64,000 bases of DNA from JAFDBW01 sp963723355 (GTDB taxonomy: Bacteria > Desulfobacterota > Desulfuromonadia > Desulfuromonadales > BM103), in assembly GCA_963723355.1 (NCBI GenBank), contig CAVRQQ010000022.1:71346-135345 (forward strand). Reading direction: 5' to 3'. The notes under the pieces are model-generated. The model was given only the letters and a program-made list of their open reading frames with translations. It was not told the origin of the DNA and searched no databases. Shown one piece after another: positions 36,842 through 47,155 of this stretch. Each line of letters opens with the position of its first letter. Position 1 is the stretch's first letter. The translations under genes and the position numbers were made by a program.

Positions 36842-36864
36842 GACCAACTTAGATGTAAAACTTG

Positions 36865-36903
36865 CAGCCGGCGAAGAGAAGTCTTCGCCGGCTGTTTTGT
36901 TTC
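36865..36903 (+). terminator. Intrinsic terminator of the pilA unit
   Basis: Perfect 13-bp stem (36865-36877 with 36882-36894), tetraloop GAAG, then a T-rich tail. Confidence 0.92.
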
Positions 36904-37053
36904 TAAACGCTTTTATGTGATGATTCACTTGTTTTCGCTTATTTGTCGGGGGCTGAATATTGACAAATATTGCCGGGATGGGCAGGATACAAACGTTATA
37001 AGTAATGACCCCTATTCTTTTGAATTGATTCACTATTGCGACTCGGAAATATT

Positions 37054-37860
37054 ATGTATCGATCTCTCTTTGCCTTGATTGCTAGTAACCTGCGCATGAT
37101 CTTGCGCGACCGTATTCTGCATGGCGTCGCCGGCGTCGCCCTGGTCATGTTGTTCCTGGTCCCGGCCTTCAGTTCGTTCTCCATGAGGCAGATGCAGGAA
37201 GTTTCCGTCACACTGTCTCTGTCGACGAACTCACTGATGCTGCTGGTTGTGACGCTGCTGCTGGCGACGTCGTCGATCTGGCGCGACGTTGAGCGACGTT
37301 ATACGTCATCCGTGCTGACCTTGCCGATCAGCAGGGTGACTTACCTGCTGGCCAAGTACTGTTCCATCGCCATTTTTATTGCTCTTTGTGGTATTATTCT
37401 GCTTGTCATTACGGCGGTGGTGGTGAAGATCTCGACGTTGGAGTACCCTTCCGACCTGCCGATCGCCTGGGGCACGATAGCCCTTGCGATCGCGGCCGAT
37501 GTTGTTAAGTGTTACCTGCTGACGGGTGTGGCCATCTTGCTCTCCGCAGTCAGTACATCGTTCTTTCTGCCTTTTTTCGGTTCATTGGCCATCTATCTTG
37601 CTGGTAGCGCCTCGCAGGAGGTTTTTGAGTACGTCACCGGCCAGTTCGGTAAAGACCTCAGCGAAGTCTCGGTTGCATTGATCAAGGGAGTTTATTATCT
37701 CCTGCCGAATTTCTCGGCATTCAATTTCAAGGTTCATGCAGTGTATGTGTTGCCGGTCACTGCCGAAGCTCTGCTGTTCCCCGCAGTGTATTTCCTTACT
37801 TATACCAGTATTTTGCTTGGACTGGCTATTTGGGCTTTTAACCGGAGGGAGTTGCCCTGA
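37054..37860 (+). CDS. ABC-2 type permease (PilI-like)
   Basis: A 268-residue membrane protein with about six helices, of the ABC-2 permease type. The segment IWRDVERRYTSSVLTLPISR resembles the loop of gliding or pilus-linked ABC permeases. With the next two genes it repeats the order found behind pilA in Geobacter and in the Myxococcus pilGHI group, where an ABC transporter is needed for pilus display. The start is the ATG at 37054; a TTG at 37036 would add six residues. The stop overlaps the next start (TGATG). Confidence 0.78.
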   Translation: MYRSLFALIASNLRMILRDRILHGVAGVALVMLFLVPAFSSFSMRQMQEVSVTLSLSTNSLMLLVVTLLLATSSIWRDVERRYTSSVLTLPISRVTYLLAKYCSIAIFIALCGIILLVITAVVVKISTLEYPSDLPIAWGTIALAIAADVVKCYLLTGVAILLSAVSTSFFLPFFGSLAIYLAGSASQEVFEYVTGQFGKDLSEVSVALIKGVYYLLPNFSAFNFKVHAVYVLPVTAEALLFPAVYFLTYTSILLGLAIWAFNRRELP

Positions 37861-38702
37861 TGCAGCTCAGGCTCCTGTTCATACTTTTTGTTTCAGGTTA
37901 CCTCTTTCTCCTGCAGCCCTTTTCCCTATACATGCAGCAGCGGCCCGTTGCTGTGAAATTGGGTTACACACCGCATCCCCAGATTCTGAAAATTTCTGCA
38001 GCAGATCATAATCTTGTCGTGGCAGAAGCCATGCTGCTGAATGTCCTTTTCTATTATGGCACTCTCATCGAGAACTTTCAGGAGAACATTATCGTTCGAC
38101 CAGAGTACCTGAATATGTACCAGACCCTGCAAGCAGCTTCGATCCTTGATCCTTATAATCAAGACAATTATTATTTTGCCCAGGCTGCATTCACCTGGGA
38201 GCTTGGGCGCGTCGAGGAAGTCAACGCACTGTTGAAGCGGGGAACCGAGAGCCGTACCTGGGACCCCTGGTTGCCATTTTACATCGGTTTCAACTATGCC
38301 TACTTTCTTAAGGATTATCAGTCTGCGGCTCCTTATATGAAAATGGCTGCGGAACGTTCAGGTAACCCGCTCTTTACCAGGCTGGCTGCACGCTATTTTT
38401 ATGAATCGGAAAATACCGACCTGGGACTGCTTTTTCTGAATACCATGATTGATCAGGCCAAAGATAAAACTGTGAAGTTGACCTATACGATAAGGCGTGA
38501 TGCTCTCGTTGCCATCAAACGGATTGAATCTGCGGTAGAGAAGTTCAAGGCAGAGTTCGGCGTCATGCCTGAAACGATTGCGGTTCTGGTTGCAAAAGGA
38601 TACCTTGACGAGGCTCCGGTAGATCCTTACGGGGGCGAATTTTATTTCGATGAAGCTGGACGAACCAGGACAACGAGCAAACTCGCTGCACCGGATATGT
38701 GA
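37860..38702 (+). CDS. TPR-like accessory protein of the pilus ABC module (PilG-like by position)
   Basis: A 280-residue protein with one N-terminal membrane anchor or signal (residues about 3-22) and a helical, TPR-like body. Visible helices include NYYFAQAAFTWELGRVEEVN, FYIGFNYAYFLKDYQSAAPY and TRLAARYFYESENTDLGLLF. It is translationally coupled to the permease and almost touches the ATPase gene, so it is very likely part of the same complex, probably on the periplasmic side. In Geobacter a TPR protein occupies the same place. Function beyond that is inference. Confidence 0.7.
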   Translation: MQLRLLFILFVSGYLFLLQPFSLYMQQRPVAVKLGYTPHPQILKISAADHNLVVAEAMLLNVLFYYGTLIENFQENIIVRPEYLNMYQTLQAASILDPYNQDNYYFAQAAFTWELGRVEEVNALLKRGTESRTWDPWLPFYIGFNYAYFLKDYQSAAPYMKMAAERSGNPLFTRLAARYFYESENTDLGLLFLNTMIDQAKDKTVKLTYTIRRDALVAIKRIESAVEKFKAEFGVMPETIAVLVAKGYLDEAPVDPYGGEFYFDEAGRTRTTSKLAAPDM

Positions 38703-38710
38703 GCATTTTT

Positions 38711-39629
38711 ATGAATCCAAAGCCAATTGACATACAGGAATTAAGCAAAGTATTCCGAACCAAGCGCGGGCGTAAAATCCTGGCGCTCGACAGTTTGACT
38801 CTTCAGGTCGAAGAAGGGGAAGTGTTCGGTTTTCTTGGTCCAAATGGTGCGGGTAAAAGCACCTCCATTAAAACCCTGGTCGGTCAAATAAAAGCGACTG
38901 GCGGGACAGCCAGAATATTCGGCTGTCCGGTCGATAACTCTGAATCAAGAAAACGGATCGGTTACCTCCCAGAAAACCCCGCTTTATATGATTTCCTTAC
39001 CGCAAGAGAGTTTTTGAAGACTGGTTGGCTGTACCTTTGGTATGGATGACAACACGATTGCAAAAGAGAGCTTAAGGGTTCTCGAATTACTCGATTTAAC
39101 TGATGCGTCTGAACGTCCGATCCGTGGGTACAGCAAAGGCATGGTCCAACGTTTAGGGCTAGCGCAAACTTTATTGCATGACCCGGATCTTTATATCCTC
39201 GACGAGCCGATGAGCGGGCTCGATCCGCTGGGTCGCGCCCTGGTCAAAGACATCATGGTTGACCTGAAAAAGCGTGGCAAGACGGTATTTTTCAGCACCC
39301 ATGTGACCGCTGATGTGGAAGCTGTCTGTGACCGGGTTGCGGTGATTGTCGGCGGTAAACTACAAGCCGTGAACGTTGTCAGTGATCTCCTGGACAAAGG
39401 GATCGTGGGTTATACCCTGCAGCTCAGGAATTGTCCGGACAAGGTTCTTGAAGATGTTGAGGTGATAAACAGTTCTGCGGAGATCCGGGAGGTGTTCATA
39501 TCTCGTTCTGAGCTGAGTGAATTTACATCCAGAATAACTAATGCAGGTGGTGAAATCATGCTGGTCGAGCCGCGTCGTCGCAACCTGGAACAGTTTTTTC
39601 TGGATGTCGTACATCGTGAGACAGGATGA
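38711..39629 (+). CDS. ABC transporter ATPase (PilH-like), frameshifted
   Basis: An ATPase of about 305 residues once repaired. Walker A is GPNGAGKST near residue 49; after the break come the ABC signature GYSKGMVQRLGL, Walker B LYILDEPMSGLDPLG and the His switch STHVTADVEA. The literal frames are 38699-39049 and 39042-39629. Removing one G near 39024 joins them as FLKTVGCTFGMDDN. It partners the PilI-like permease. The C-terminal 70 residues are an extra domain typical of ABC-2 ATPases. Confidence 0.86.
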
Positions 39630-41378
39630 TTATCAGACCGGTTTTCCAGCTGCTTCTGTTGATGTTCTGCACGCTGGGTGTTTATTATCCAACGATCTTT
39701 GCTCCTTTCAATTCGCTGGATGATCAACTTCTGGTTAATCAGTTGTTGAATCAGCATGGTTTTGAGCTTTCACGACATTTCTCTCCTGGTGGGACCTACG
39801 ACTATTTCCGGCCACTTCTGACCCTGAGCTTTGAACTGGACAAATATGTGGGAGGGCTGCAGGAGACCTTCATGCATTTCGTGAATGTCCTCCTGCATTC
39901 AATCAATGTTCTGCTCGTGTATCTGTTGGCGCTGCGCTTTTGCAAACTTGACCAGCAAAAAGCAGGGTGGATTCCTTTCACCGCAGCGGCCTTGTTTGCT
40001 CTGCACCCCATCAACAGTGAAGCAGTCAACTGGATTATGGGGCGCACCGATATTCTCGCAGGCGTATTCGTCTTCCTCTCCTTGATTTGCTTGATTCGTG
40101 CCTTTGAAAAACAGAGCAACCTCTGGCTGGTCGGAAGCGCGCTGGCCTTTTTCCTGGGAGCACTTTGCAAGGAAACGGCGCTGTTCATGATCCCCGGGGC
40201 ATGTTTCCTGCTGCTGTGCCATGCAGAACCACATCTCAGAAGGTGGCGTGGTCGTTGGATGACTCCGGTTTATTACGGTATCGCCATTCTAGGTTACTTC
40301 TCTTTGCGCTGGCACGCTTTCCAGGTGGACCGGGGCGTTGAGTTTACGAACAAGGTTGTGAGCAACGTTGTAGAAACGGCCACCCAGCCAGCAGTTGCCG
40401 CACAACCTGAGGCAGCGACATTATTTGATTTGGCAAATACCCTGCTTAAAGCCAGCGGTTTTTATTTTACAAAGTTGCTGCAGCCTCTGCCTCTGAATTT
40501 TGCGATCCACCGCATAGAGTCTTACTATATTGTGCCAGGGGTAATCCTCCTGCTGTTGCTTGTGTGGCTGGCCTGGAGAAGGAAATTGGTTGGCTGGCTC
40601 GTGATCGTTTCTGCTTCTATTGCCGTTTCAGCGCTGTTTGTCGTCCTGACCGGACTGGCCTGGACGCCGCTCGCAGAACGCTACATGTATATCCCCTGCG
40701 GTGTTTTGATGGTCGGATTGGTCTCCGGCAGTGCAATTGGATTGCGCAGGATGGACTATGAGCCGACTCGGGATGTTGATTATCCCGCTCCTGATTATTT
40801 TTTCAGGATGGGTGACTGCCAATCGAAACATCGTCTGGCAGGACAACCTGACGCTTTACCAGGATACCGTGCAGAAGTCGCCGGGTTTTGCGCCGGCGGT
40901 CAATGAACTGGCTCTTGCCCTGAAAGCACACAATCGACACGAAGAAGCCAACCAATTGCTCTCTGCTAATCAGATGCCCGCTGGTGATAATGCCGCGATA
41001 AATAAGGCTGTGTAGTATTGGCAGCAGGGGGACTATCCTGCTGCACGGGATCATCTCATACAACTGCTGAAAGTTGCTCCTGACAATCAGAAAACCAGAA
41101 TACTGGAAAAACTGGTCGATATAACTACTCAATATTCCAATGATATTGACAATGAGGCCTTGAAACAAAACGGCTACAGAGATATCCTTGGGTGGCTTGA
41201 GAGGATTACCGCAATTTCAACGACGGGGTTCAATTATTATCGGATCGGGCGAGTTCATTTGGTCCTTGGTGACAAGGAGTCCGCACAAACGGCCTTTGCA
41301 AGGGCGGCCGAACTTTTCCCGGAGGACTCCCTTTACAAAAAGCCGGCAGAGAAATTGGCCAGGGATCTGGCAAAATGA
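39626..41378 (+). pseudogene. TMTC-like membrane glycosyltransferase with TPR tail, disrupted
   Basis: A polytopic protein of about 580 residues with roughly ten helices and C-terminal TPRs. The segment LFALHPINSEAVNWIMGRTD is typical of TMTC-type O-mannosyltransferase-like proteins. The first frame runs 39626-40906. A one-base shift near 40763 continues in the frame of GMLIIPLLIIFSGWVTANRN. A TAG at 41013 then interrupts an otherwise open frame that runs to 41378 (WQQGDYPAARDHL). So one indel and one amber codon separate it from an intact gene. Next to pilA, it could glycosylate the pilin or another exported protein; this is inference. Confidence 0.72.
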
Positions 41379-42220
41379 ATCCATATGCATTGATCAAACT
41401 GATTAGGCCGAAACAGTGGATCAAGAACCTGATGGTGTTCTTTCCGCCTTTTCTTAGCGGGTCTCTGTTTCATGAAGGGGTGCTGGCTAAAGGAGTCGTT
41501 CCTTTTTTGGCATTCTGCTGCGCATCCAGTGCCTCTTACATATTCAACGACATCCAGGATCGGGGCCGGGACGCCTTGCATCCCCGTAAAAAGCAACGAC
41601 CTCTGGCAACAGGAGAGGTCTCTGTTCGTTCAGCATTCTCACTGCTCTTGTTACTGTTGTCGGCCGCGCTGTTGCTCGGTTATTCCGTGTCGCCGCTCTT
41701 CCTGTTATATGTGGTCATATACCTCGCCGTCTCGGGCGCCTATTCGATGCTTCTCAAGCATCTGCCGATATTTGATATCTTCGTTATCTCGTTCGGTTTT
41801 GTCTTGCGTCTTTACGGTGGGGGCGAAGCCTTTGGGGTCTATGTTTCGGACTGGCTGTTCCTGAGTGTCTTTTTGCTGGCTCTGTTTCTCAGTGTCGGCA
41901 AACGCTATAGTGAACAACGGATGCTGGATGATGCCGCAGGCGCCCATCGCAGTACTCTCGATGCTTATCCGGTGGGTTTTCTTGAGGGTGCAATGTATCT
42001 CTCCGGATCAGCGGTCCTGATTACCTATGCCATGTATGCGATCAACAGACCTCTGATGGTCTACACGGTCCCGCTCTGTGTTTTCGGCTTGTTGCGTTAC
42101 CTGATGCACATCAAATCGGGAGGGGAAGGAGACCCCGCTGAGACCCTCCTCAAAGACCCGACTCTGTTGGTGGTCGGTATCCTTTGGGCGGTCATGGTCG
42201 GTGTAAGTGCCACTCAATGA
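41375..42220 (+). CDS. UbiA-family prenyltransferase (DPPR-synthase-like)
   Basis: A 281-residue inner-membrane enzyme with about eight helices. The start RPKQWIKNLMVFFPPFLSG and the Asp motif FNDIQDRGRDALHPRKKQRP match the UbiA subgroup related to decaprenyl-phosphate phosphoribosyltransferase. That subgroup loads a sugar phosphate on a polyprenyl phosphate for surface glycan synthesis. A second Asp-rich region (HLPIFDIFVIS) is present. It overlaps both neighbours by four bases, so it is cotranscribed with the TMTC-like and GT2 genes. It fits a lipid-linked donor pathway better than quinone synthesis. Confidence 0.82.
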   Translation: MNPYALIKLIRPKQWIKNLMVFFPPFLSGSLFHEGVLAKGVVPFLAFCCASSASYIFNDIQDRGRDALHPRKKQRPLATGEVSVRSAFSLLLLLLSAALLLGYSVSPLFLLYVVIYLAVSGAYSMLLKHLPIFDIFVISFGFVLRLYGGGEAFGVYVSDWLFLSVFLLALFLSVGKRYSEQRMLDDAAGAHRSTLDAYPVGFLEGAMYLSGSAVLITYAMYAINRPLMVYTVPLCVFGLLRYLMHIKSGGEGDPAETLLKDPTLLVVGILWAVMVGVSATQ

Positions 42221-43249
42221 AACGTGTTTACGTACTGCTCGTCAATTGGAACGGCTGGGCGGATACGATCGAGTGTCTGGAGAGTGTCTTTCGACTCGAT
42301 TACCCCGTATACAAGGTCATTGTCTGTGACAATGATTCCTCGGACGACTCCATCGACAAAATCGTTGACTGGGCTGAAGGTCGAATCGGTATCACCAGTA
42401 CGGGTGTCGATCCCAAGCTTGTCGGCCTGACCTATCCTCCGATAGAAAAGCCCATCTCATATACTGTTTATGACAGAACTCTGGCCGAAAAGGGTGGTGA
42501 TAGGTCTCACGATCCAAGTCTAATACTCATCCGAACCGGGGGCAACCTTGGTTTTGCAGGCGGGAACAATGTCGGCCTGAGATACGCCTTGGCCCGCGAC
42601 GACTTCGCTCACGTCTGGCTTCTTAATAATGACACCGTGGTTGACTCTCGAGCACTTGCAGAAATGGTTGAGCGAATGGACCAGGCCCCTGATGCAGGGA
42701 TGTGCGGGTCCACTTTAGCTTTTTATCATCAGCCTGAGCGCATTCAAGCAAGAGGAGGAGGGTGGTATTGCAAGTGGATCGGCCTGCCCTGGCACATCGG
42801 CCAGCTCGGCAGGGTCAGTGACCAGGTCTCAACTCAATCTGTTGAAAAGCGGATGAACTATGTGGTTGGAGCGTCGATGCTGGTCAGCCGGGAAATTCTT
42901 TTGCAGGTCGGCCTGATGTGTGAAGATTACTTCTTGTTCTTCGAAGAAGTCGATTGGGCGCTAAGGTGTAAAGGGCTCTTTAAATTGGTTTATGCTCCCG
43001 GATAGTCTTGTTTATCACAAGCTCGGAAAGAGTATCGGTACGGCCTCTAATCCAGCCCGCAAGAGCGCTGTTTGCGATTACTATTCCATTCGGAATCGCT
43101 TGATTTTTACGCGGAAATTTTTCCCGACAGCTTTGCTGACAATTTACCCTTCACTGGTTTTTGCTTTGCTGCATCGATTGATTCACAGACGTTATGATCT
43201 GGTCAGAATGGTTTGGAACGTGTTGCTGGGTCGTGATGCCGCTCCCTGA
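42217..43249 (+). CDS. Glycosyltransferase family 2, frameshifted
   Basis: A GT-A enzyme of about 344 residues. N-terminal VYVLLVNWNGWADTIECL, VIVCDNDSSDDS (nucleotide-sugar Asp), GGNLGFAGGNNVGLRYAL and WLLNNDTVVD (DxD-like) are present, followed by EDYFLFFEEVDWALR. This is the rhamnosyltransferase-like GT2 group. The first frame stops at 43005; deleting one C in the CCC at about 42999 gives VYAPDSLVYHK and continues to 43249. It overlaps the UbiA gene (ATGA). Confidence 0.85.
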
Positions 43250-43318
43250 AATCATGGAGACCTGTTCACGATTTATCGGGTGCAACGACTTTCTTCTTAT
43301 ATGAATGAATAATAGATT

Positions 43319-45334
43319 ATGGCCTGGATCTTATTTGTTGCATTGATTTTTTTTGTGCTGGTTTTTTACAAGAAGCACGATTTGCGTGAGTCGATAATTT
43401 TTGGCTCTCTCGCCTTTTCGGCTGTTCTGTTGGCAACGACTGAATTGTTGTCTTCGATCGAGTGGATAACATTTACCGGTAATTTGCCTGCTTGGGTGTT
43501 GATAGATCTTTCCTTGTTTGTCTATATCTTTAAAAAGATCGGTTTCAAGAATTCGTTCTACAAACTCAAGAATTCTTTGTCGTCTATTGATCATAATTGT
43601 TTCCTGTGGATGATTGCTATTGCGTTGCTGGTGACGTTCGTTGTCGCTCTCGTTGCAGCGCCTAACAATTATGACTCGATGACTTACCATATGACTCGTG
43701 TCGCCTACTGGATGCAACATCACACGGTCGCACATTTCCCGACCCATAATACCCGCCAAATTTTCATGAGTCCTTGGGTCGAGTACGTCATCCTCCATCT
43801 GCAAGTGCTCAGTTTCGGGTCTGACCGTCTGGTGAACCTTGTGCAGTGGGGAAGCTTATGCCGGGACTCTAATTATATCATCGCTGATAGCTGCCCATTT
43901 TTCTGTCAGTCGTGTTGCACAGTGGTTGGCGGCTCTCCTGGTTGCAACAACCCCGATGGCAATTCTCCAGGCGTCGTCGACACAGACTGACATGGCCTGC
44001 TCCTACTGGGTGCTTGTTTTTGCCTGGGCCACATTGAAGCTTGTGGCCTCGGATACACGCAAAACTTCATTTTTTGGTGGGTTGGGGGCCTTGCCCTGGC
44101 GCTGGCGATTTCTACGAAAGGGACTGCCTATGTTTTCTGTGCGCCTTTGTGTTCTGGGACTCTTTCTTGTCAAATTGACCCACAAAAATTTCTATGAAAT
44201 TGTCAAGGGCGGTTTTGTCCTCGCTGTCATAGTTTTGACTTTGAATGCACCACATTATGCGAGAAATTTTGCAACCTTTGATGACCCCTTCGGGGACCCG
44301 GAAAGCTTGTTAAGGTTAAAAATCAAAAGCATTCTCTGGATGTCCTGGGCTCCAACCTGCTGCGAAACATGTCTCTTCATCTGCAAACTCCCGTAGAAGA
44401 AATGAATAATGTCACCGAAAGGTGTGTTCAGCGAGTTACATGATTTGTGGAATATTGATGTGTCTGACCCTGATACGACCTGGGGGGGACGATATCACTT
44501 GTTGAAATACAGCCTGCATGAGGATGTTGCGGGTAATATGCTTATGCTCTTGCTGATTTCAACGCAATTGGAGTCCTGATATTCAAGAAAAGACTGGCGG
44601 TCTCAAATTTTATCTTGTGTGTTCCCTGGCAGGATTTCTCCTCTTTTCTCTTATGCTGAAATGGCAGCCTTGGGGGAGTCGTTTACAACTTCCGTTTTTC
44701 ATGTTATGGGCACCCTTATGTTCTGTTGTCTTGACTGAATTGTGCCATTTGTCGCAAAGGTCTGTCGTTTTGCTGGCGTATTTCTGTTTCTTGGGCTCTC
44801 TTCCTTGGCTGTTTTATAATTCGAGTCGCCCCGTTCTACCGAACCAGTATAATGTCTCGAAAAATATCTTTCGGACTTCGCGGATTGCACAATATTTTAA
44901 CTACAACAGGGAATTTGAAGTTCCTTATTATTATGCAATGCAAAAGCTCAACGAAATGGATTGTAGAGAAGTAGGGTTGAAAACACACCTGGACAGTTAT
45001 GAATATCCTTTGTTTGCCATCAAAAGAGATTAATCATCCTGGCGAACCGAGGTGAACTTTCTATCCCTGTTTGTCGAGAATGCTTCTGCCGCTTTGTCAC
45101 GTTGCTGATCCTGAGGTCTGTGCAATCATGGCGATTGACCAAGGGGACAACTGGCTGCCCTCAAATTCTTATGGTGCATGGAAAAGTGTTTATCGCAGAA
45201 TCGGGTGCAGGTTTTTACTCCAGATTTTGATTAGATCCAGTCCTTCTGAGAGGCCACTTCAAATCGGGCCTCATTCGCGACATCATTGGGCTGTTTGTAT
45301 TTTAAAGAGAATCTGCGGGATCAATATTTTCTGA
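43319..45334 (+). pseudogene. Membrane glycosyltransferase (GT39-like), multiply frameshifted
   Basis: Remains of one polytopic protein of roughly 650 residues. The N-terminal part (43319 to about 43850) has hydrophobic helices and the loop APNNYDSMTYHMTRVAYW with PTHNTRQIF, typical of PMT/ArnT-like membrane glycosyltransferases. Coding then hops between frames at least five times: SVSRVAQWLAALLVATTPMA, LDVLGSNLLRNMSLHLQTP, LWNIDVSDPDTTWGG, YNREFEVPYYYAMQKLNEMD and VCAIMAIDQGDNWLP. Every segment reads well in one frame. It is either a decayed gene or a stretch of poor sequence; the neighbours suggest the latter. Nothing was recognised at 45335-45517. Confidence 0.65.
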
Positions 45335-45517
45335 CCCTTTGTTGTCACTGTTTTCCATGCTCATGCTGTTGATATGCAAATTTCGAAAACCGGACTTCCT
45401 GCTACCGAGTTTGATGCGCATGTGCTAGATTACACTGGTTAATTTAAAGTTGCCGGGTTTGGTGTTATTGTTTCGATTCGGCCTGGCGGACATCCTCTAT
45501 GTCGAGATAAGCTGAAC

Positions 45518-46323
45518 ATGCTCCCAGAGGATTGTGTGCACGTGAGAGTATCGATCATTACGGTCAGTTATAATGCCCGGCTGTATATCGCTCAGACAAT
45601 CGAGAGTGTTCTCGCACAGGACTACCAGGATCTCGAATACATTATCGTTGACGGTGCATCAACTGACGGGACTCTTGAAATAATCAAGCAGTATGCAGAC
45701 GATCCAAGACTGAAATGGGTATCCGAACCCGATCAAGGGATCGCTGATGCGATGAACAAGGGCGCTGCCCTGGCCACCGGCGAGGTGATTACTCATCTCA
45801 ATGCCGATGATTACTATCCAGGCTCTCATACCATCTCTTGTGTTGCAGAGTGTTTTATCAGCCATCCTGATATCCTTTGGTTGACCGGCGGGTTCGACTT
45901 TGTCGCTGAGGATGGAAGCTTTTTGCAGTCTTTCAACGTCCGTCGCTATTCGTTTCGTCGTCTCGTCCGTGGCAATATAATGCAGCATCCTTCCACCTTT
46001 ATTCGTCTCGATGCATTCAGGGACTGCGGGTGGTTTTGACCCTTCCCTGCAGTTACTGCATGGATTATGATCTCTTCTTGCGCCTGGGGGCCCTCGCGCC
46101 ACCATTCCTTTTGAATGAGCAGCTGAGCTGTTTCCGTGTGCATGACGCCAGTCGCACAATCACTGAATCGGATGATTCTTATGCAGAAGAATTCCTGGTC
46201 AGGCGCAGATACCTCAAGGAGCGAGGCCGGAGTGTCATTTTTTACTGGTTGCAATATCATGTAAAGAAAATTCTCAACCGCAGGCTTTACAGGCAACTGT
46301 TGCACAAGAGTCAGGGGAGTTGA
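45518..46323 (+). CDS. Glycosyltransferase family 2, frameshifted twice
   Basis: A GT2 enzyme of about 265 residues. VSIITVSYNARLYIAQTIES, YIIVDGASTDGT and HLNADDYY (DxD) define the catalytic fold. The literal frame ends at 46039. Deleting one G near 46028 and one T near 46052 gives CGGFDPSLQYCMDYDLFLRL, then runs to 46323. This resembles WcaA/colanic-acid type transferases that act on a lipid-linked glycan. The start could also be GTG at 45536 or 45542. Confidence 0.82.
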
Positions 46324-47079
46324 TTGGTCGTGTCCCCTTTAGTCTCCATCGTGATTCCTTGTTATAACCACGGGGCCTTTTTGCCGGAGACCTTGAAGTC
46401 TGTAGAAGCTCAGACTTTTCGGGATTTCGAGGTGGTGATCGTTGATGACGGTTCGACCGACAGTCAAACCATCAAGGTTCTGACAGAGATTGACCAACCT
46501 GGTTTACGAGTCATTCGAACAACCAACCATGGAGTCTCGGCCGCACGCAACTCTGGCATTCAGGCTGCGTCAGGCAAATATATCCTGACCTTGGATGCGG
46601 ACGACATGATCGCTGAACGATATCTTGAAGTAGCGGTTCCGGTTCTCGATTGCCATGACGATGTCGGCGTGGTTTGCTGTGAACGACAACTTTTTGGTGA
46701 ACGGCAAGGGCGATCTGTGCTCCCGGACTATGATGCGCGCCGTATGCTGGTTGAGAATCTTGTCTATCCGACGGCACTCTTCCGCAAAAAAGATTGGGCT
46801 GCTATCGGCGGTTATAACGAGGCGATGGTCCATGGCTGGGAGGACTGGGATTTCTGGATTGCGATGTCGGTTTTAGGCCGCACTGTTGTCAGGTTGCCGG
46901 AAGAGTATTTTTTCTACCGGGTGCGCAGTTCGTCGCGGGATCATTCGTTGCGGTTTCTCCGCAAATTGCAGATGTTCTGGTTGATGGTCTGCCGTAACCA
47001 CTCTCTTTATCTTCGAAATCTTTCTTATGTCATTGTTTCTCTGTGTCGCATCCATCTCCTGCGCCAGCAACTGGAGTAA
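46324..47079 (+). CDS. Glycosyltransferase family 2
   Basis: An intact GT2 protein of about 250 residues. Motifs are VSIVIPCYNHGAFLPETL, VVIVDDGSTDSQT, HGVSAARNSGIQAASG and LTLDADDMI (DxD), then HGWEDWDFWI near residue 166. The start is TTG at 46324 or GTG at 46330, directly after the previous stop, with AGGGGAG upstream. The acceptor is unknown. Confidence 0.88.
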   Translation: MVVSPLVSIVIPCYNHGAFLPETLKSVEAQTFRDFEVVIVDDGSTDSQTIKVLTEIDQPGLRVIRTTNHGVSAARNSGIQAASGKYILTLDADDMIAERYLEVAVPVLDCHDDVGVVCCERQLFGERQGRSVLPDYDARRMLVENLVYPTALFRKKDWAAIGGYNEAMVHGWEDWDFWIAMSVLGRTVVRLPEEYFFYRVRSSSRDHSLRFLRKLQMFWLMVCRNHSLYLRNLSYVIVSLCRIHLLRQQLE

Positions 47080-47155
47080 CCCTTGAGAATCTCTTCAGTC
47101 CTGTCAAGAAGCTCGAAGAAAATTTCTCGCGGCCTGTGAGATCTTGCGATATGCA

